In this document: in pieces, positions 46,262-59,300 of the stretch
Position numbering within the stretch: position 1 is the stretch's first letter
Layout of the letters: each line of letters opens with the position of its first letter
DNA from: Typha latifolia
Lineage: Eukaryota; Streptophyta; Magnoliopsida; Poales; Typhaceae
Direction: 5' to 3'
Length of the DNA stretch: 64,000 bases
Assembly: GCA_019914945.1 (NCBI GenBank)
Contig: CM034109.1
Location: forward strand, 7,184,479-7,248,478
Position numbers and translations under genes: made by a program
Notes under the pieces: generated by a model
Databases searched by the model: none
Told to the model about the DNA's origin: nothing
Seen by the model: only the letters and a program-made list of their open reading frames with translations

Positions 46262-47097
46262 CTGAAGCTTCCTTCAGAAACCTGAGACCTATGCACTACT
46301 CTTCCACCTTCCTAAGCAGTGTACAATTCCAAGAAATGTTGAACTGTGTGGTCTTGTTGGCAAACTCTTTTTTCCTTTTATATTTTTTTGGTAGCACTAG
46401 ATGCTGGATCAAAAGTTGCAAATGTTTGCAAATGTTACGTTCTCCTGTAATAGCCTAAGTCACAATTTCGATAGTAGACATTACAATTATTTCACTCATC
46501 TGTCTATAACTATAAATGATGCCATTTCATTGTTCCATTTTTATTATGCTTCTCTTCATAATTATAATGTTTCTATTATCGTTTCTGCTGAAGAGGGAGA
46601 TATCAGGCAACAACTCTTCAATAAGCTTCAAAACTTAGTAGTCATCTACAACACAGCCAAGAAATTCCATTATATCGAACTCAAATAGCACAGAGAAAAT
46701 ATTATAAGACACATTCCATGTAACGTCCTAGGCGTAAAACTATAGCAAAGGAGGGGAGAGGAGGGCCAGGACCTCTCCCTCCTAACAAGCCAAAATCGAA
46801 ATGGGAAAGGGGAGAGGGAGGAGGCAAGCACCGGCGGCGGCTGCTAAGGGAACCTAGCAGAGTGCTGGCTGAGAAAACCTTTAGGAATGATATTAACAAT
46901 CTGAATAATAGTTTTAATTTTTTTTATAAAAAAAAAACATCGTGTAGAACATAACACAAGATCGACAGGCTCTTATTTGCTCACATGGATACATATATTA
47001 TCATCTTTATTGTTCATATCTCATTTTGTTCCAATATTTTTCTTTGAAAGCTATTTGCAAGATATTACTTCAGGACTTCTCCGGCACGGCGCAGCCG
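46262..47097. other. Convergent 3' region between IRX10L and the Ole e 1 gene
   Basis: It contains the two presumed 3' UTRs. A GC- and purine-rich block at about 46730-46870 stands out from the AT-rich surroundings but has no supported coding content. Confidence 0.5.
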
Positions 47098-47659
47098 TTA
47101 CTTGTCGTCGCCCAACGCATACTTCTTTAGTAGGGCCCCGCAGATATGCAGCGGCGTCGCCTTGAGGTAGCCGAGAGGGTTGGCGTAGCGGAGACGGGAG
47201 GCCAGGCCGCTGTCCTGCGCGAGGAGAACGCGCGCACGGTTCCTAGCAGCATCGACCTCAGAGCAGCCGGCGACTGGGCTCTCCACCAGCACCACCTCGC
47301 AGATCTCCTCCTCATGGTTGTCCTCCAGCTTTATGCTGTACGTACCGGTCTTGTCGGTCACCCCGTCGACGGAGTGCTCGACAGCCCCGGAGTCGAAGTG
47401 CTTGCATTCTAGCCTGACCTTCGCCCCTGCAGCCAAACAGAGCTCTCAGGACCTCTGCTAGCTCTGATACATACCATGTTAACTAACGAGTTATACCTTC
47501 AATATACTCCGTGGCGGAAGTCTCAAAGCCGGCGCGGCAGGTGTCGCAGTAGACGCGGCCGGTAACGATGAACTCCGGAGTCGAGACGGCACGGGCGATG
47601 GCGGTAACGGCGAAGTAGAGAGCAACGAAGACGGGGAGAAGAAGCAGACCCCTGGCCAT
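47098..47659 (-). CDS. Pollen Ole e 1 allergen/extensin-family secreted protein
   Basis: Members of this family are small secreted, disulfide-bonded proteins, often of pollen, anther or root, with largely unknown biochemical roles. Exons on the minus strand are 47659-47497 and 47426-47098, one short intron of 70 bases, giving 163 residues. A signal peptide covers about residues 1-24 (MARGLLLLPVFVALYFAV). The Ole e 1 signature starts at GRVYCDTCRAGFETSATEYI. Six cysteines can be seen (38, 41, then in RLECK, EEICEV, VAGCSE and LHICGA), the number expected for three disulfides. The short leader side shows a CT-rich stretch near 47690-47705. It is a family assignment; the tissue of expression cannot be read from sequence. 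Confidence 0.92.
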
Positions 47660-48404
47660 TGTAGTATTGGTTCTTTCCCTTCACCTCTCTCCCTCTCTCT
47701 CTCTCTGTGAGGGGAAAAGGCAGGCAGTGATGGAGATTACTTATAGAGATAAAAGAGGGAAGTGCAAGGGAGAAGAGCGAAGAATTGGTGAAAGAGCCGG
47801 GTTTTGCTTATAATAACTCGGTTCATCCTATCTTAGGAGGGAAGTGCGTACGGTGGAGCGGAGACGTAGGTATGAATTGGTTGATTCTAAGTAGAACGGA
47901 ACGGTTCATATGAAAATAAATACGAGAGTCCTAAAGGTCACTTATATAGGGGATTAAAAACCTACTCCACATTCAAGAAAAGTGTGGAGAAAAAATATAT
48001 ATATAGTAGATAAAGGATAGTGTAATATATGAAAGTGGGTGTTAATTAAAATAATATTTATAGTTATTACCCTGCAATATAGTAAAAATCAAAATGAGAG
48101 GCTCATTTTTTCAGCTCTATTATTATTCTCCTAAAAAAAAAACAAATCCCGACAAACTACGTTCCGGCAAAAAATTGAATCTGAGAGTTTTAGAAGATAT
48201 AAACCAGGAAGGTCATTGAACCACATACCGTTTTGTTAGAATCATTCATGAAGTTGAATTTGGGTCATGAGTGGGCTGGACCCTTGGAAATATTGGACTC
48301 TTTTTTGTTAATAAATGTGGCCCAGATTTGGCTCGGCCTAGTTAATAAGAGTAGATATAAGAGATATACTACAAATAAAATTAATTTCACATTTCAATCA
48401 CAAA

Positions 48405-48444
48405 GTTGAGATGGCCGAGTTGGTCTAAGGCGCCAGATTAAGGT

Positions 48445-48477
<33 letters not shown>

Positions 48478-48485
48478 TCTCAACA
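48405..48485 (+). tRNA. tRNA-Leu(AAG)
   Basis: An 81-base class II tRNA. The acceptor stem GTTGAGA pairs with TCTCAAC, discriminator A. The D arm has the A box TGGCCGAGTTGG. The anticodon stem CCAGA/TCTGG closes the loop TTAAGGT with anticodon AAG. A long variable arm (TCCGAAAGGGC) precedes the T arm GTGGGTTCAAATCCCAC. There is no intron, and a run of five T lies about 14 bases downstream as Pol III terminator. Confidence 0.97.
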
Positions 48486-49472
48486 AAATAGGTGATGATT
48501 TTTGGGGCAAAATATATATATAGTTTTATCACCAATATTTCTCGCCAAAAGTAATTGTTAAAAAATTAAACTGTCCTTCTGTCTTTAAAATCATACTGTT
48601 ATTATAGGAGTATTAAATCTTTTTTACATTTATGTTAACAGTCTACTAACAATTCCAATTTGTTCTAGATAATAATAAATAAATAAAAAATATATATATA
48701 TATATAATAAGTTAAAATCAGACCAATCATATACATCATAAATTATAATTTCTTTTATTTAATTTTCATGCACGGGAACTCAAAGGATAGCCAAATCTCG
48801 GGTTTCAAAACAACATGGACCATATAAACTAAAACATATGCTCACGTATTTAATCTACTTTTATTTTTCTCTAAAACTATAATTACACTCACGAGTACTT
48901 AAATTTAAACTCGTGATCTCTATCATATCATATGCGGCTCTATCTCATCCACACAGACTACTTGCCCACTGATAGCAAGCAAAACACCGCGAGATAGAAA
49001 GCGACGAAAGGGAACATCTATCCATCCATCCATCCCTATCGATTGCTAATCTATTGTCTGCGATCTATCCGTAGCATTAACTTTAGTCAACCACGTGGCT
49101 CAACTTATTCATATTGGCCCCTCCTTTATTATTAATACATGGACCACGTTCGATCCTCGATATTTTTTCTATAAAAGTTTTTTTTTTTAAAAAAATTCTA
49201 TCATTTTAACATATGGTATACCTCTTAGTCTCTTATAAATTATAATAAAAAATAAAAAAATTCCGAATGATAAAATTATTTGAATATAAGGGGGGGGAAA
49301 GGAAAATCCAAATCACGCTCGACCGCTCCGGTCCACCCGAAACCCTTTCCAAGTACATCACGGCGGATCCCACGTTAGACGTTGACTCAGCCAACACGTG
49401 GTTCGACTTTTGGCGAAATCCACGTCATCGAACAAGACAGGACGACAAGAAAGAAAAAAAAAACAAACAAAC

Positions 49473-49587
<115 letters not shown>

Positions 49588-52050
49588 ACATGCATGGTAG
49601 GACCTCCTCATGTAATGGACACTAACTTGCCTATCTTTTAACCACATCTTCATCTTCTGGTGTTGTGTTGCTACTAGCTTGTTTGTGATCGAGTTGAACT
49701 TGAGCTAGCCGAGTTGGGCTCGACTTGACTTGAGCTTAAGCTAAGTTAGCTAAGATAGAATCACATTAGGATTTAAACCTAGGTCAGCGAGGAGATGGTT
49801 ATATCAAAAATACATATCTATCATATAATTAAATAGATAATGTGTATGAGTTAATTCTAGTTGAGAGAGAGAGAGAGAGATGATCATCTCGATTGAGCAT
49901 TCTCTCATTTTTTAAACTAGGTCGTAAATTGAGCTCGAGCTGCTTGCCGGCTAATGAGCTTAACATCCCTACTTCTAACTATCTCACGAGATACTCTTGT
50001 ATTACTCTGACTAGTGATATATAATTTTATGAGGAGAGGGCGGTCTAGGAGTTATGATTGTATTTTCTGATCGTAGATTATTTGTTTCTTAGAAGAGATT
50101 GTATGAAACTAAAAAGATTTGAGAAAATAGTGGCTCATTTGGTTGTCGATTTTGATTCGAAGTATTTGACTTAAAAGAACAATAAAACCTTTTAATAAAT
50201 ATTATAAAAATTGGAAAGCATACAATAATATCTCTCTTTTGTATTGCATAGGGAGGCCTTAGAAGACCCAATTATTTTTTGATTGATTGTTAATTTCATA
50301 TTTAGGTTTGAATGGCTATATCTTGACATTCAAAACTTGGATATTTTGTCTGTACTTTTCTATTTGTGATGTTTGTTATCTCTTGTGGGGGATTAACTTT
50401 TTAAAAGTTTCAATGAGAGCCTATGATCTTTTGTCAAAAGAAAAAAACAAACTTTGGAAACTTAAATGGTTTGAATACGGTGGATTTAATCTTTTAAACA
50501 CTAAAAAGGGTCAGGAGTGCTCGAGTTGGTGAGAAGAGACGTGCTAAGTTCGATCAATGTTGAACGAATCCTACACGTAGAGTGGATCATTTGTAACCCT
50601 AGAAGTATTACAGGAAAGAAATAGGAAGCATCTTATAGTTCTTACTTACACATGGGTTAGCTGTCGCCAATTTGATAGCTTGCAGTCGATCAAAAGATGT
50701 GTGCTTCTCTCTCAAAGATATATATATATATATATATATATAGTATTTATGAATGGTTTTCAAAGGTCTATGTGGGATAAACAAATGAAAGAGTTTATTG
50801 GAGTTTCCTGCCCTTCTTTTACTTAGTAAGATGACAAGAAGCACAGAAGAAAGTTGTTGCAATTGTCCTGTTACTTGCTATATATAAATGAAGACATAAC
50901 TATACAATATATGTATCCTGTCTTCTTTTTCATGCATGGACTTTAAGATATATAATCATAGGACATAATAACATGCACGAATTAATATATATTGGGTTGT
51001 TTCAGCATGCATGCAACTAGGGATTAGGGATTAAGATTCACTGCTAGTGCGATTAGATACACGTTAATACATTGATCATACGTATTCAACCATATTATTA
51101 CAATTCTGCCATCATTATGTTTAATATACTAATGCACATTAATGGTTAGCCCACACTTAATCTTGTCAGAAATATTATGTATTTGATATGAATATTTTAT
51201 TAACTTTGAGCTCATTTTTAAGTAGAGTCCATATATTATTAATGATTGATTAATGATAAAATTAAAAGAGCTCAAAAAATACTTTAATGTCATATATTCA
51301 CTTATTCAAATCTATAGAGAGAAGTGAATAAAAATTCGTTTTAAAGTATCTATCTTGAAAATAAAAAATAAATAGAAGAATGTTTAATATCATATTAGAT
51401 ATTTTAGAAGTTAATATGTTATATAAGTCCTAAATTTTCATGAGCTTTGAGCTACCAAAGGGGTACCTATTTTGTGGATAAATAAATTTATACAAATCAA
51501 CTAACATAGACGTGCGCTGCCCAGCACAACTTGGCTAGGTTTGAGTGCGTGGGTTAAGTCCAAAATTATTTTTGCCTAATATAAGTTTGAGTCATGTTTG
51601 GTTGGTTGTCCATGAAGTGGTGTGTTCCTTTAGATTAAAACAGTTAATTAGTTAGGTTGTTGGTTTGAACCCAGAATGGTGTATCCTTTGACATTAAAAT
51701 TGTTAATCATTTTAAATCCGAAATGGCGCATCCATCTATGACCAGATCTAACTGTTCGTATCGCTTCTTGTACTTGTTTAATCATATAAATAAGTTATCC
51801 GTCTGCATTATTTTTCATAGACTTTTATTTATTCAACTCATAAGTTGAGTATTCCGTTTGCATTTGAGAGAGAGAGAGTACTACACAGTTCAAGTTTGAC
51901 AAGATATTTCGATAGAAATAGTATTCAACACTAGACTCGATCTATATAAAATTTTTCATTATATAATTTATAAATTTATTAAATTTAATTTTTTGTGACT
52001 TCTAATCAAATTGCTATCGCCAACAAATCTTTGCACTGCAAAGCAGTCTA

Positions 52051-52154
52051 TAGCTCCTACCTATCAAAGAAGTAAAGTAAAGAAAATGGTATCCAACAAA
52101 GATAGCTCCTCACCTATCAAAGAAGTAAAATAAAGAATGATATCCAACAAGATA
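52051..52154. repeat. 52-bp tandem duplication
   Basis: Units 52051-52102 and 52103-52154 share CTATCAAAGAAGTAAA and ATCCAACAA with a few differences. Non-coding. Confidence 0.85.
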
Positions 52155-53387
52155 GTCTTCATATCGCCATTAATAATGATGTATTAGAGACTACCAATAG
52201 CCTTCAACAAAAGAAGCTCGCTCACCTAGCTAGCTTTTTTGACTAATAAATATTTCCACCAGAACTTCAAGTAATTGCATGGATATATAATCTAAGACAA
52301 CATAAGACAGTGATATCAATTAATTCGTCTTAATTTATTAGTAATTTGGATAACTATCGGACCCAAATCGTTCCAAGCTACCACATAAAGTTACACAGTG
52401 GGAGATATAATAATTTTATATTTGAAGCCATTAACAGGCTCATCAATCATCATAAATGGGTTCATGTGGATCATAAGGTTTTGGCAGGCGAGATGGGCAT
52501 CACATAACGTCAATAAAAGTGGCTCTTTTGCGGCGATGATGGCGTGGGTGATACTCGGAAAATTAATGGCCTTCCATTAATGAGAAAATGACTGTGGTCT
52601 TTTCCAAATAAAAACATAGAAAATAGGAGACCAAGTAAGAAGCTACTGCCTACTGCTATCTGTCTATTTGTTTACTTACAACATATTAGGTATACGTTGC
52701 ACAGTAGAAAGTTGGTCGTTATCTTACCGGCCATCAAAGAAGTTGTGGAGAAAATTTATATACTGATTTTGTAATTAATTTAACTTAGAGTATCAGTTTA
52801 GTAGCACGCTGCTTTATATAAAGTTAGAAAGGATTACTAGGTCCAAGTCATAAAATGTAAACAAGCAAGGTCTTCTTTGGTCTCCATATGAACTCCCTAT
52901 GAACTATATTTTATCACAGCTGCCTTCTTATTCTTCTCTAGTAAATAAGAACAAAGGTACGAGATATAAGTTCTTCAGATCTGAAATAAACTACTAAGTA
53001 CTACTTTATATAGTTCCTAAACTTATACCATTCCTTATGGGCGATAGTAAATTTACTTATATATATATTTCTCAAGTTTATATCATAACTAGTACGTGAA
53101 TATATTTCACGTAAATATACAAAAACAAGTTTTCTTTAATCTTATTTCTCTATTTTTTATTCGTATTATCTACAAAATACGGATATGGTATAAATTTAGA
53201 TGTCAAGATATCCAATTCGATCCGGTTCTGCATATGAGAATGATAGAGATGTCTACCTCCAATAATATTACAATAGAAAAATAAATTAAAACAAGCAACA
53301 ATAAAAGGTTGGATTTACGTTTGTACCCCTATTGCCATGACATAATAAGAGGCAGTTTGGACCTTTTGCCGCTGAGGAGAATCATTT

Positions 53388-53391
<4 letters not shown>

Positions 53392-53431
<40 letters not shown>
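53392..53431. repeat. GA dinucleotide microsatellite
   Basis: 40 bases of uninterrupted GA, about 720 bases upstream of the Nudix start codon, possibly near its transcription start. Confidence 0.93.
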
Positions 53432-53434
<3 letters not shown>

Positions 53435-54154
53435 AACTAAGAAAACCCTCGTCCTCCAACTCTCTATCTTAATTATGGAATCTAACAAACAGCAAAAAAG
53501 TATTAGTCGGTGTCTACGTCCGACCTCTTTTTATCTCATTGTCGATCCAAACAAAGCCGAGACGAGAAACTTAATTTTATAGCCCGTATACTTGGAGCGA
53601 CTACTTTGTCCCGCGGAGAAATTTCTAATCTCTTCTACCATTCTCCCTCCGATTTTAATTGCTGTCGATGCAACGGCGCGGCTTCGATGAAAGAACCCAA
53701 CTGCTGATTCGTTTGTTGGAGCGAAATATAATACAAAAAGTCTTCGCCTCTCTCGGTTTCCGCACCTCGTCTTCTCTAATTGGCGACTGTTAGCAGGCTC
53801 GAGGAATCCAGGAGTTTAATAAAGTTTCGGTTTTTTTTATTATTCGAGAAAGGCGAGGCCTTTGAGCTCTGGACGGGTGGTAGGTTGACCCGGGAGGCAT
53901 TAAATTCGGCGGGAAGAGGGGTAGGAATTCATATTCTGGTCGGATGCAGGATACCCATCTCGCCTTTCTTCGTATCTTTCTCGAGATTGCTTTGGAATGC
54001 GGTCTTGTATAGATAAGGTTGTGCATTTGGGTTCATCTCTGACTGCTTTGTATTTTTTTATTTTCTTTATTCCAGTTTAGCTTGTTCTTATTGTTTCTCT
54101 CCATTTGGGTACTTTGTCTTCTTCAAGATAAGGAGCTTTATCTCATAGGAGGCG

Positions 54155-56542
54155 ATGTCTTCGGCTTTGTTAGCGCGGACGGGGCGACACCGGCAGCGAT
54201 ACGACAACCATTTCCGACTTGTATCTGGGTACTCTTTTCTCCCTTCCTCTCTTCCTACTTCTTGTTCCTTTTCTATGGTTTAATCTTTAAGTATATATGC
54301 TTATATTCTAACGTAGAGGAATGTAGTCATTTCTTATCGAGAGTTACCCAAGATGTGATCTTTACCTTGAACTGGAACAAAGTGAAGAAGTTGCTGTATT
54401 GATGTTTATCTTTTATTCTGTTCTCTTGTTGTGCTGTAAGAAATTAATACGGAGGTATGTCTTTAATCTTCCTTACTTTTGGCCCAAACAGATGTATTCC
54501 GTACAGGCTAAAGGAAAATGGAGATGGTGAATGTTGTGATCTGTTAGATAGATTGGAAGTACTCATGATCTCTAGACCAAATAGAGATGATCTCGTCTTC
54601 CCGAAGGTGAACTGTCTTCTTGTTTCTGCAGCTCAATATATATATATTATCTGCTGCCTAAGAGTCGTATGATTGATAAAGCCATGCCATGGTTTCCAGG
54701 GTGGATGGGAGGACGATGAAACTGTAGATCAAGCTGCATGCCGTGAGGCCTTGGAGGAAGCGGGAGTAAGAGGCATTATTAGCGTAGGTGTTCAATGTGA
54801 CATTTCTTGTCGATTACGTGGATAATTTGGCGTGAATAGCTGCGGATAGAGTTAACATGTCATTTTCTTGCTTGAAATGCTTTCTACCACATCTTCATAT
54901 ATGATTTGGATCTTTCTTGTTAGTTTTCGTTTCTTTATCACAGCAACAAGGAGATAAATTTTGGTAGGCAAGCACATGCTTCCTACTCTGGATGTGCCAA
55001 CGCGATCGAAATTTCATCTCTAGTGCTCGGGAATAGTAGTTACTTAGAAGAGTCTGAAATTTTACCTCTTTAGCAAGGCTATCAAAATTATGTATCAGAA
55101 GATTCTCCTACTCATTGCAAAACATCCAATTTTTCCATGGCACATGATTTGAAAGCTAAAGCATGATAGTTTAGGGTTTCATTTTCAATTTCATTAGGTG
55201 GCAAAAGCTTTATATTCTCCCAGAGACTTTTCAAATTACAGCTTTGTACGCGAAAAGGAATCTTTTATAGATGAAAAGAAACTTATTTTTTGTAGATTCC
55301 AAATCAAACATTTAGGCTTTGTACTAAGATGCTAGAAATATATTGTACTTGCCAGCCTCTGTTTCGTGGCACTCTTCACGTAAATTTTGTTATCAATTAT
55401 TCATCAATAGATCCTTAAATACCATTTGTTTAATAATCTAATCAACGAAATCTCTTTATATTTGATTTGCTGACTCACCAATCTTGTATGCATGTGATGT
55501 GTTCCCTATTTGACTTACTCCTTTGATGCCAGATTCTCTCCTTAGTTTTTTAAGTGAATAAACTATGTAGGCTGTACAGTGGAACTCTATGATTTTGTAG
55601 TTTTTGATGCTTCACTTTGCATCTGGAGTATAGCTGTATCATGTAAAGACTAACAGTCTGCTCACAAGGTTCATGAAAATATCGGTCTTCTAGAAGGGAA
55701 TGAAAGAGAGTTTAACTTTTTTCCTTGTTGAGGGAATGGTAGGATGCATAGATGTTCGCCTGACTTCTTCTAACCTTATATTTGAAGGTTGGATCAAGTA
55801 ACTGTGACTAATTTATGATTATCAAATGAGTGAAGGGGGGAACAGAGTGTTCCATCATAGAATTCCTATTGGTTCTTCATGGATTCTTTTCTTTTTCCTC
55901 CCTAAGACCACCCATTCAGAGTTATAAGTCAATCCATAATAATGACATTTAGTAATGGTCACCCAACTACTTGATTCTTCCTACAAAACTTCTTTATTCC
56001 TCATATAATGTGCATTCTTCCTTATTTCTCTCCACACCTCAAGAATTTATTTCAGGAAGGTACAACCTTCCACTTTTTATCATTGTTAATTTCCTCTAGT
56101 AAGCATCAACATTCTTAATTTTTTTTCAGTACATTACTAAGTTAAACTATTAGTTTTAGCACTGATCTTAAATTCTTTTTATCTTCAGAAAACTTCGTTA
56201 GGATACTGGGAATTCAGAAGCAAGAGCAATCAGAACAGTTGCAGCGATGAAGGAGCTTGTAAAGGTTACATGTTTGCCTTGGAGGTCACTGAGGAGCTCG
56301 AGTATTGGCCTGAGCAGGCCAGCCACGGCAGGAGATGGGTCTGTATTCAATCAATCATAATCAAACATAGCAAATGAAGCAGTGAACTTGTAAACTCTTT
56401 ATAACATTGCCTTTCTTTCCCTATGAAATAGGTTTCAGTGAGAGAGGCGTATGAGCTCTGTCGGTATGAATGGATGCGACAAGCCCTTGATTCGTTCAAA
56501 GCATCTCTCAGGTGGCAAGATTGCACCCTCTTCTTCTCCTGA
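54155..56542 (+). CDS. Nudix hydrolase, NUDT12/13/16 type
   Basis: Nudix enzymes hydrolyse nucleoside diphosphates linked to another group; plant relatives of this subgroup act on diadenosine polyphosphates or diphosphoinositol phosphates, often in mitochondria. The substrate here is not readable. Exons are 54155-54228, 54492-54606, 54700-54783, 56189-56338 and 56432-56542, giving 177 residues. The Nudix box covers residues 64-86: G-x5-E-x7-REALEEAGV with every consensus residue present, including the metal-binding REx2EE. Flanking family motifs are RLVSGCIPYR, LLMIS-type RPNRDDLVFPK, LGYWEFRSKS and a C-terminal WMRQALDSF. A basic N-terminus (ARTGRHRQRYDNHFR) could help mitochondrial import. 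The donor after exon 3 is AGC|GTAGGT; an alternative four bases later would break the frame. Confidence 0.9.
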
Positions 56543-57480
56543 GTTACTTGGTTCATCAACCTTTGTTCATGATGATGCCTACTTCAGGCGAGCGAGCCAT
56601 AGCATTATGCTGATATCGGCCAATTCAGCAATTGGCTTTGCATCGCAACTAACTGGAACTTAGCAAAGTGCTTAATCCACCAATAATGTCAGCATGCTTC
56701 GCAACTATCATGTGGACTCCGTCACAGGCATCACTCAAATAGGTATTGGTCTCCATTTGCACGTCGAAAGTTTGCATGATGATCGATCCAAATGGCTGTT
56801 ACTGGGAGTCCATGCAAAGTTTGCATTATGGAGTATGATCTCAGACATCCTTCCGTAGGCTGTATTGTACTTTTATGCTTCTTTTAAATGGACTTTGTTT
56901 GGTACTTTAGTTCTGAATCAATATGTATAGAGTTCTACATTATGAAAGGCACTTCATTGTTATAATTTATGAGTTTCAGTTAATCAAAACTCAACACCTG
57001 CATGCAGTAAATTACATCTAGCATAATAACCCTTAATTATTATTCAATACCCTGATCTACAATGTTTACAAGTTTAGAGAACCAAACCCTCTTCAATAGA
57101 GAAGCTCTAGTAATCCAAAATTTAATTGCCCTGCTGACTTAAAGGTAAATATACATATTTGGTAGGTTTTCGACAAAATACTACCGTTATACTTTTTTAA
57201 ATTAATCGCTCTGGGAGAAAGCAACTGATCAAAAGTCGGGTAAATTCTAACCTAACCGAGAAACCGATGTGTTTTCTGCAACAAATAATTTGTGGAAATT
57301 ATAAGGTGCATTTTGTAAATTAGTGGACATGTATAGTAGTTTGAAGAACAAAATCCCTTAAACGTAGGGTGTCGAATGTAAATATTCCGTAAATTTATTA
57401 CCTTTAACCTCAGCAAAAGTCAGGACTAATCCCGCCTTAAAACGAGGACTAAGCGAGGCTTAATCCTGGATCCAGCTCAG
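56543..57480. other. Intergenic region after the Nudix gene
   Basis: The left part is the presumed Nudix 3' UTR. Nothing else is recognisable until the promoter and leader that begin near 57480. Confidence 0.5.
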
Positions 57481-57531
57481 CTTTAAATGGCCGCAAGGAT
57501 AGAAGAGGAGAGGCGAGCCGTAGCGCTCGGC

Positions 57532-57621
<90 letters not shown>

Positions 57622-57856
57622 TAAAAGCTTTCTATTTCTAAATCTGTAGCCTTTTTCTGCTCCTCATCTCCTCCTCTATCTCCACATTTATTAGATCTGT
57701 ACATATGGAGATGTAGAGTTCGTTTTTTTGTTCGATTTCGTCGATGTGGATGAGATCGCCGCAAGGAGTGATAGATCTGGAGGTTTAGTGTGGTAGATTC
57801 TGACGATCCGGTGCGTTCCGGGCTCGATCTCGAGATCTAGGAGGAGATACGTCAAG
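57480..57856 (+). other. Probable 5' leader exon of the gene at 60204, with a GA tract and a small upstream ORF
   Basis: A CpG-containing block with a 74-bp GA repeat (57547-57620) ends at CAAG|GTAGGG (57857), a good donor. The matching acceptor is TTGCTCCAG at 60191, just before the start codon at 60204. The leader holds a 14-codon upstream ORF (57744-57788). The assignment is inference; transcript data are needed to confirm it. Confidence 0.5.
57547..57620. repeat. GA dinucleotide microsatellite in a probable leader
   Basis: About 37 GA units without interruption, probably transcribed. GA repeats in plant leaders and promoters can bind BBR/BPC GAGA-binding factors. Confidence 0.94.
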
Positions 57857-58337
57857 GTAGGGATTTTTTTCCATAATTTTTCCTGGTCTGAAGGCATTTT
57901 GTTTGGAGAATCAGTATTACATTATTGCTGCATTTCGTTATTCCAAAGCACATAGTGAGGATTTATGTTTGTTTCGCATCGGAGTACAGCAAACCTTGTC
58001 TTCTTATTGTTTTGATCTTTGTAATGACATATGCTGGTAGATCTTAGCATTTGCTTCTATTGCACTGGCTAAAGATAAAGTCAAGTTTCTAATGTTGCCA
58101 AGGGTTGAAACTTTTATTTTCAATTCTGGAACTTTTCGTATATTTCTGTTGATTTCGTAGGTGATCGGTTGATTTGATGGCATCTAATGTTTAGTGGTGG
58201 CATGGGACTTCTCTTGGAGAATTCCTCTGATCTACTGCTTCTTTTATTGGTTTTATTTATCCATTCATAGGAGATACGATAATATATCCTTATCTTCTAT
58301 ATCTTCTGGTTGATATCCGTTTATGAATCTGTGTCAA

Positions 58338-58705
58338 GGTTTCAAAAGACTAAAGGGGGTAGACTGGCGGACAAGTAAATATTATGTAGGGCCTAGGCAC
58401 TAGGCGGGTGCCCATAATTCAAGACAGTTAAAAAAGTAAATAAATAAAAAAATATTAGTTCAAGGAGAAGTTAAAATTAATACCTACAATCTAAACAATG
58501 TAGTAATGCATACTTGTTAAAAACAGTAATAAGCTATTAGAATTCACTAATACATCAACATGTATAATAATTTGATTTTTTGGAGTTGATCTACATACTA
58601 AAACTAAAATATGATACGAAATGCTAAGGCGGTCACCTATGCAGGTCCTAAGTGGAGCCTATTTGTATTCTATCTATGGTAGGAGCCTAGGCAGTATTTT
58701 AAAAC
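58338..58705. mobile_element. Degenerate MITE-like element
   Basis: The left end GTTTCAAAAGACT and the reverse complement of the right end, GTTTTAAAATACT, agree at about 11 of 13 bases. Internal phrases such as GCCTAGGCACTAGGCGGGTG and AGGAGCCTAGGCAG are typical of hAT-like plant MITEs. It lies in the leader intron. No clear target duplication. Confidence 0.4.
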
Positions 58706-59019
58706 AATGATCTCTGTAACTGTAGAAGACCCATCTTGGTAGCATAGCTAAATATAGGACCATCTATATATAGCAAATGGTAGCTCCACTGCTGAAAAAT
58801 ATCTGCTTGAGGTTTACTCTTCAGTTTTGAGCAATGATTCGATACAAACCAAACAGATTATTTGTTAAAGAAGATTTCAATCCATTGATAAATTAAAACT
58901 TAAAAGGTATAACAACCAATTTGAGAGAGAGATAGGGTGGTTAGGATTTTGAAAAATACTAATACCTGGGGTGTGGGTTGACCTCTCCATATATCTATAA
59001 TAAATTTAAGAGAAAAATA

Positions 59020-59300
59020 TAAGTAACACCCTATTTTGAGTATATTACAAATAAATTCCTCTATTTTATTATCTACAAATAGAGTTCTTCATTTGCTCTA
59101 AGGAAAACAAGCCACACCCTACCAGATCTAGATTCCATTTGGACCGACTCTTGTGAGGGCTGGTCCGAACACATCATTGAATGTGCACCAATGGTAGGGT
59201 GCGACTTAATGTTTTTTTAAGAAAATAGAGGGTTCTATTTATAGATAATAATAAAGAGGCTTTATTTGTAATATAATCAAAATATAGGATGTTATTTGTT
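59020..59300. mobile_element. Foldback element with inverted-repeat arms of about 105 bp
   Basis: The left arm at about 59020-59125 and the right arm at about 59193-59300 are reverse complements along their length. Shared phrases include TATATTACAAATAAA, TTATTATCTA and CACCCTACC. The loop of about 67 bases contains a smaller inverted repeat (TTGGACC / GGTCCGA). There is no coding frame. The whole unit lies within the leader intron (57857-60191) and, if that intron is real, is transcribed as a long hairpin. Confidence 0.75.

Noticed and set aside
51500..51730. tRNA-like GGTTTGAACCC and repeated TCCTTT...ATTAAAA.TGTTAAT phrases
   Set aside because: A weak direct repeat with one B-box-like string; no cloverleaf and no clear element ends.
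54082..54402. 106-codon frame overlapping the first Nudix exon
   Set aside because: It is out of phase with the Nudix frame, which alone continues through conserved splice sites into the Nudix box.
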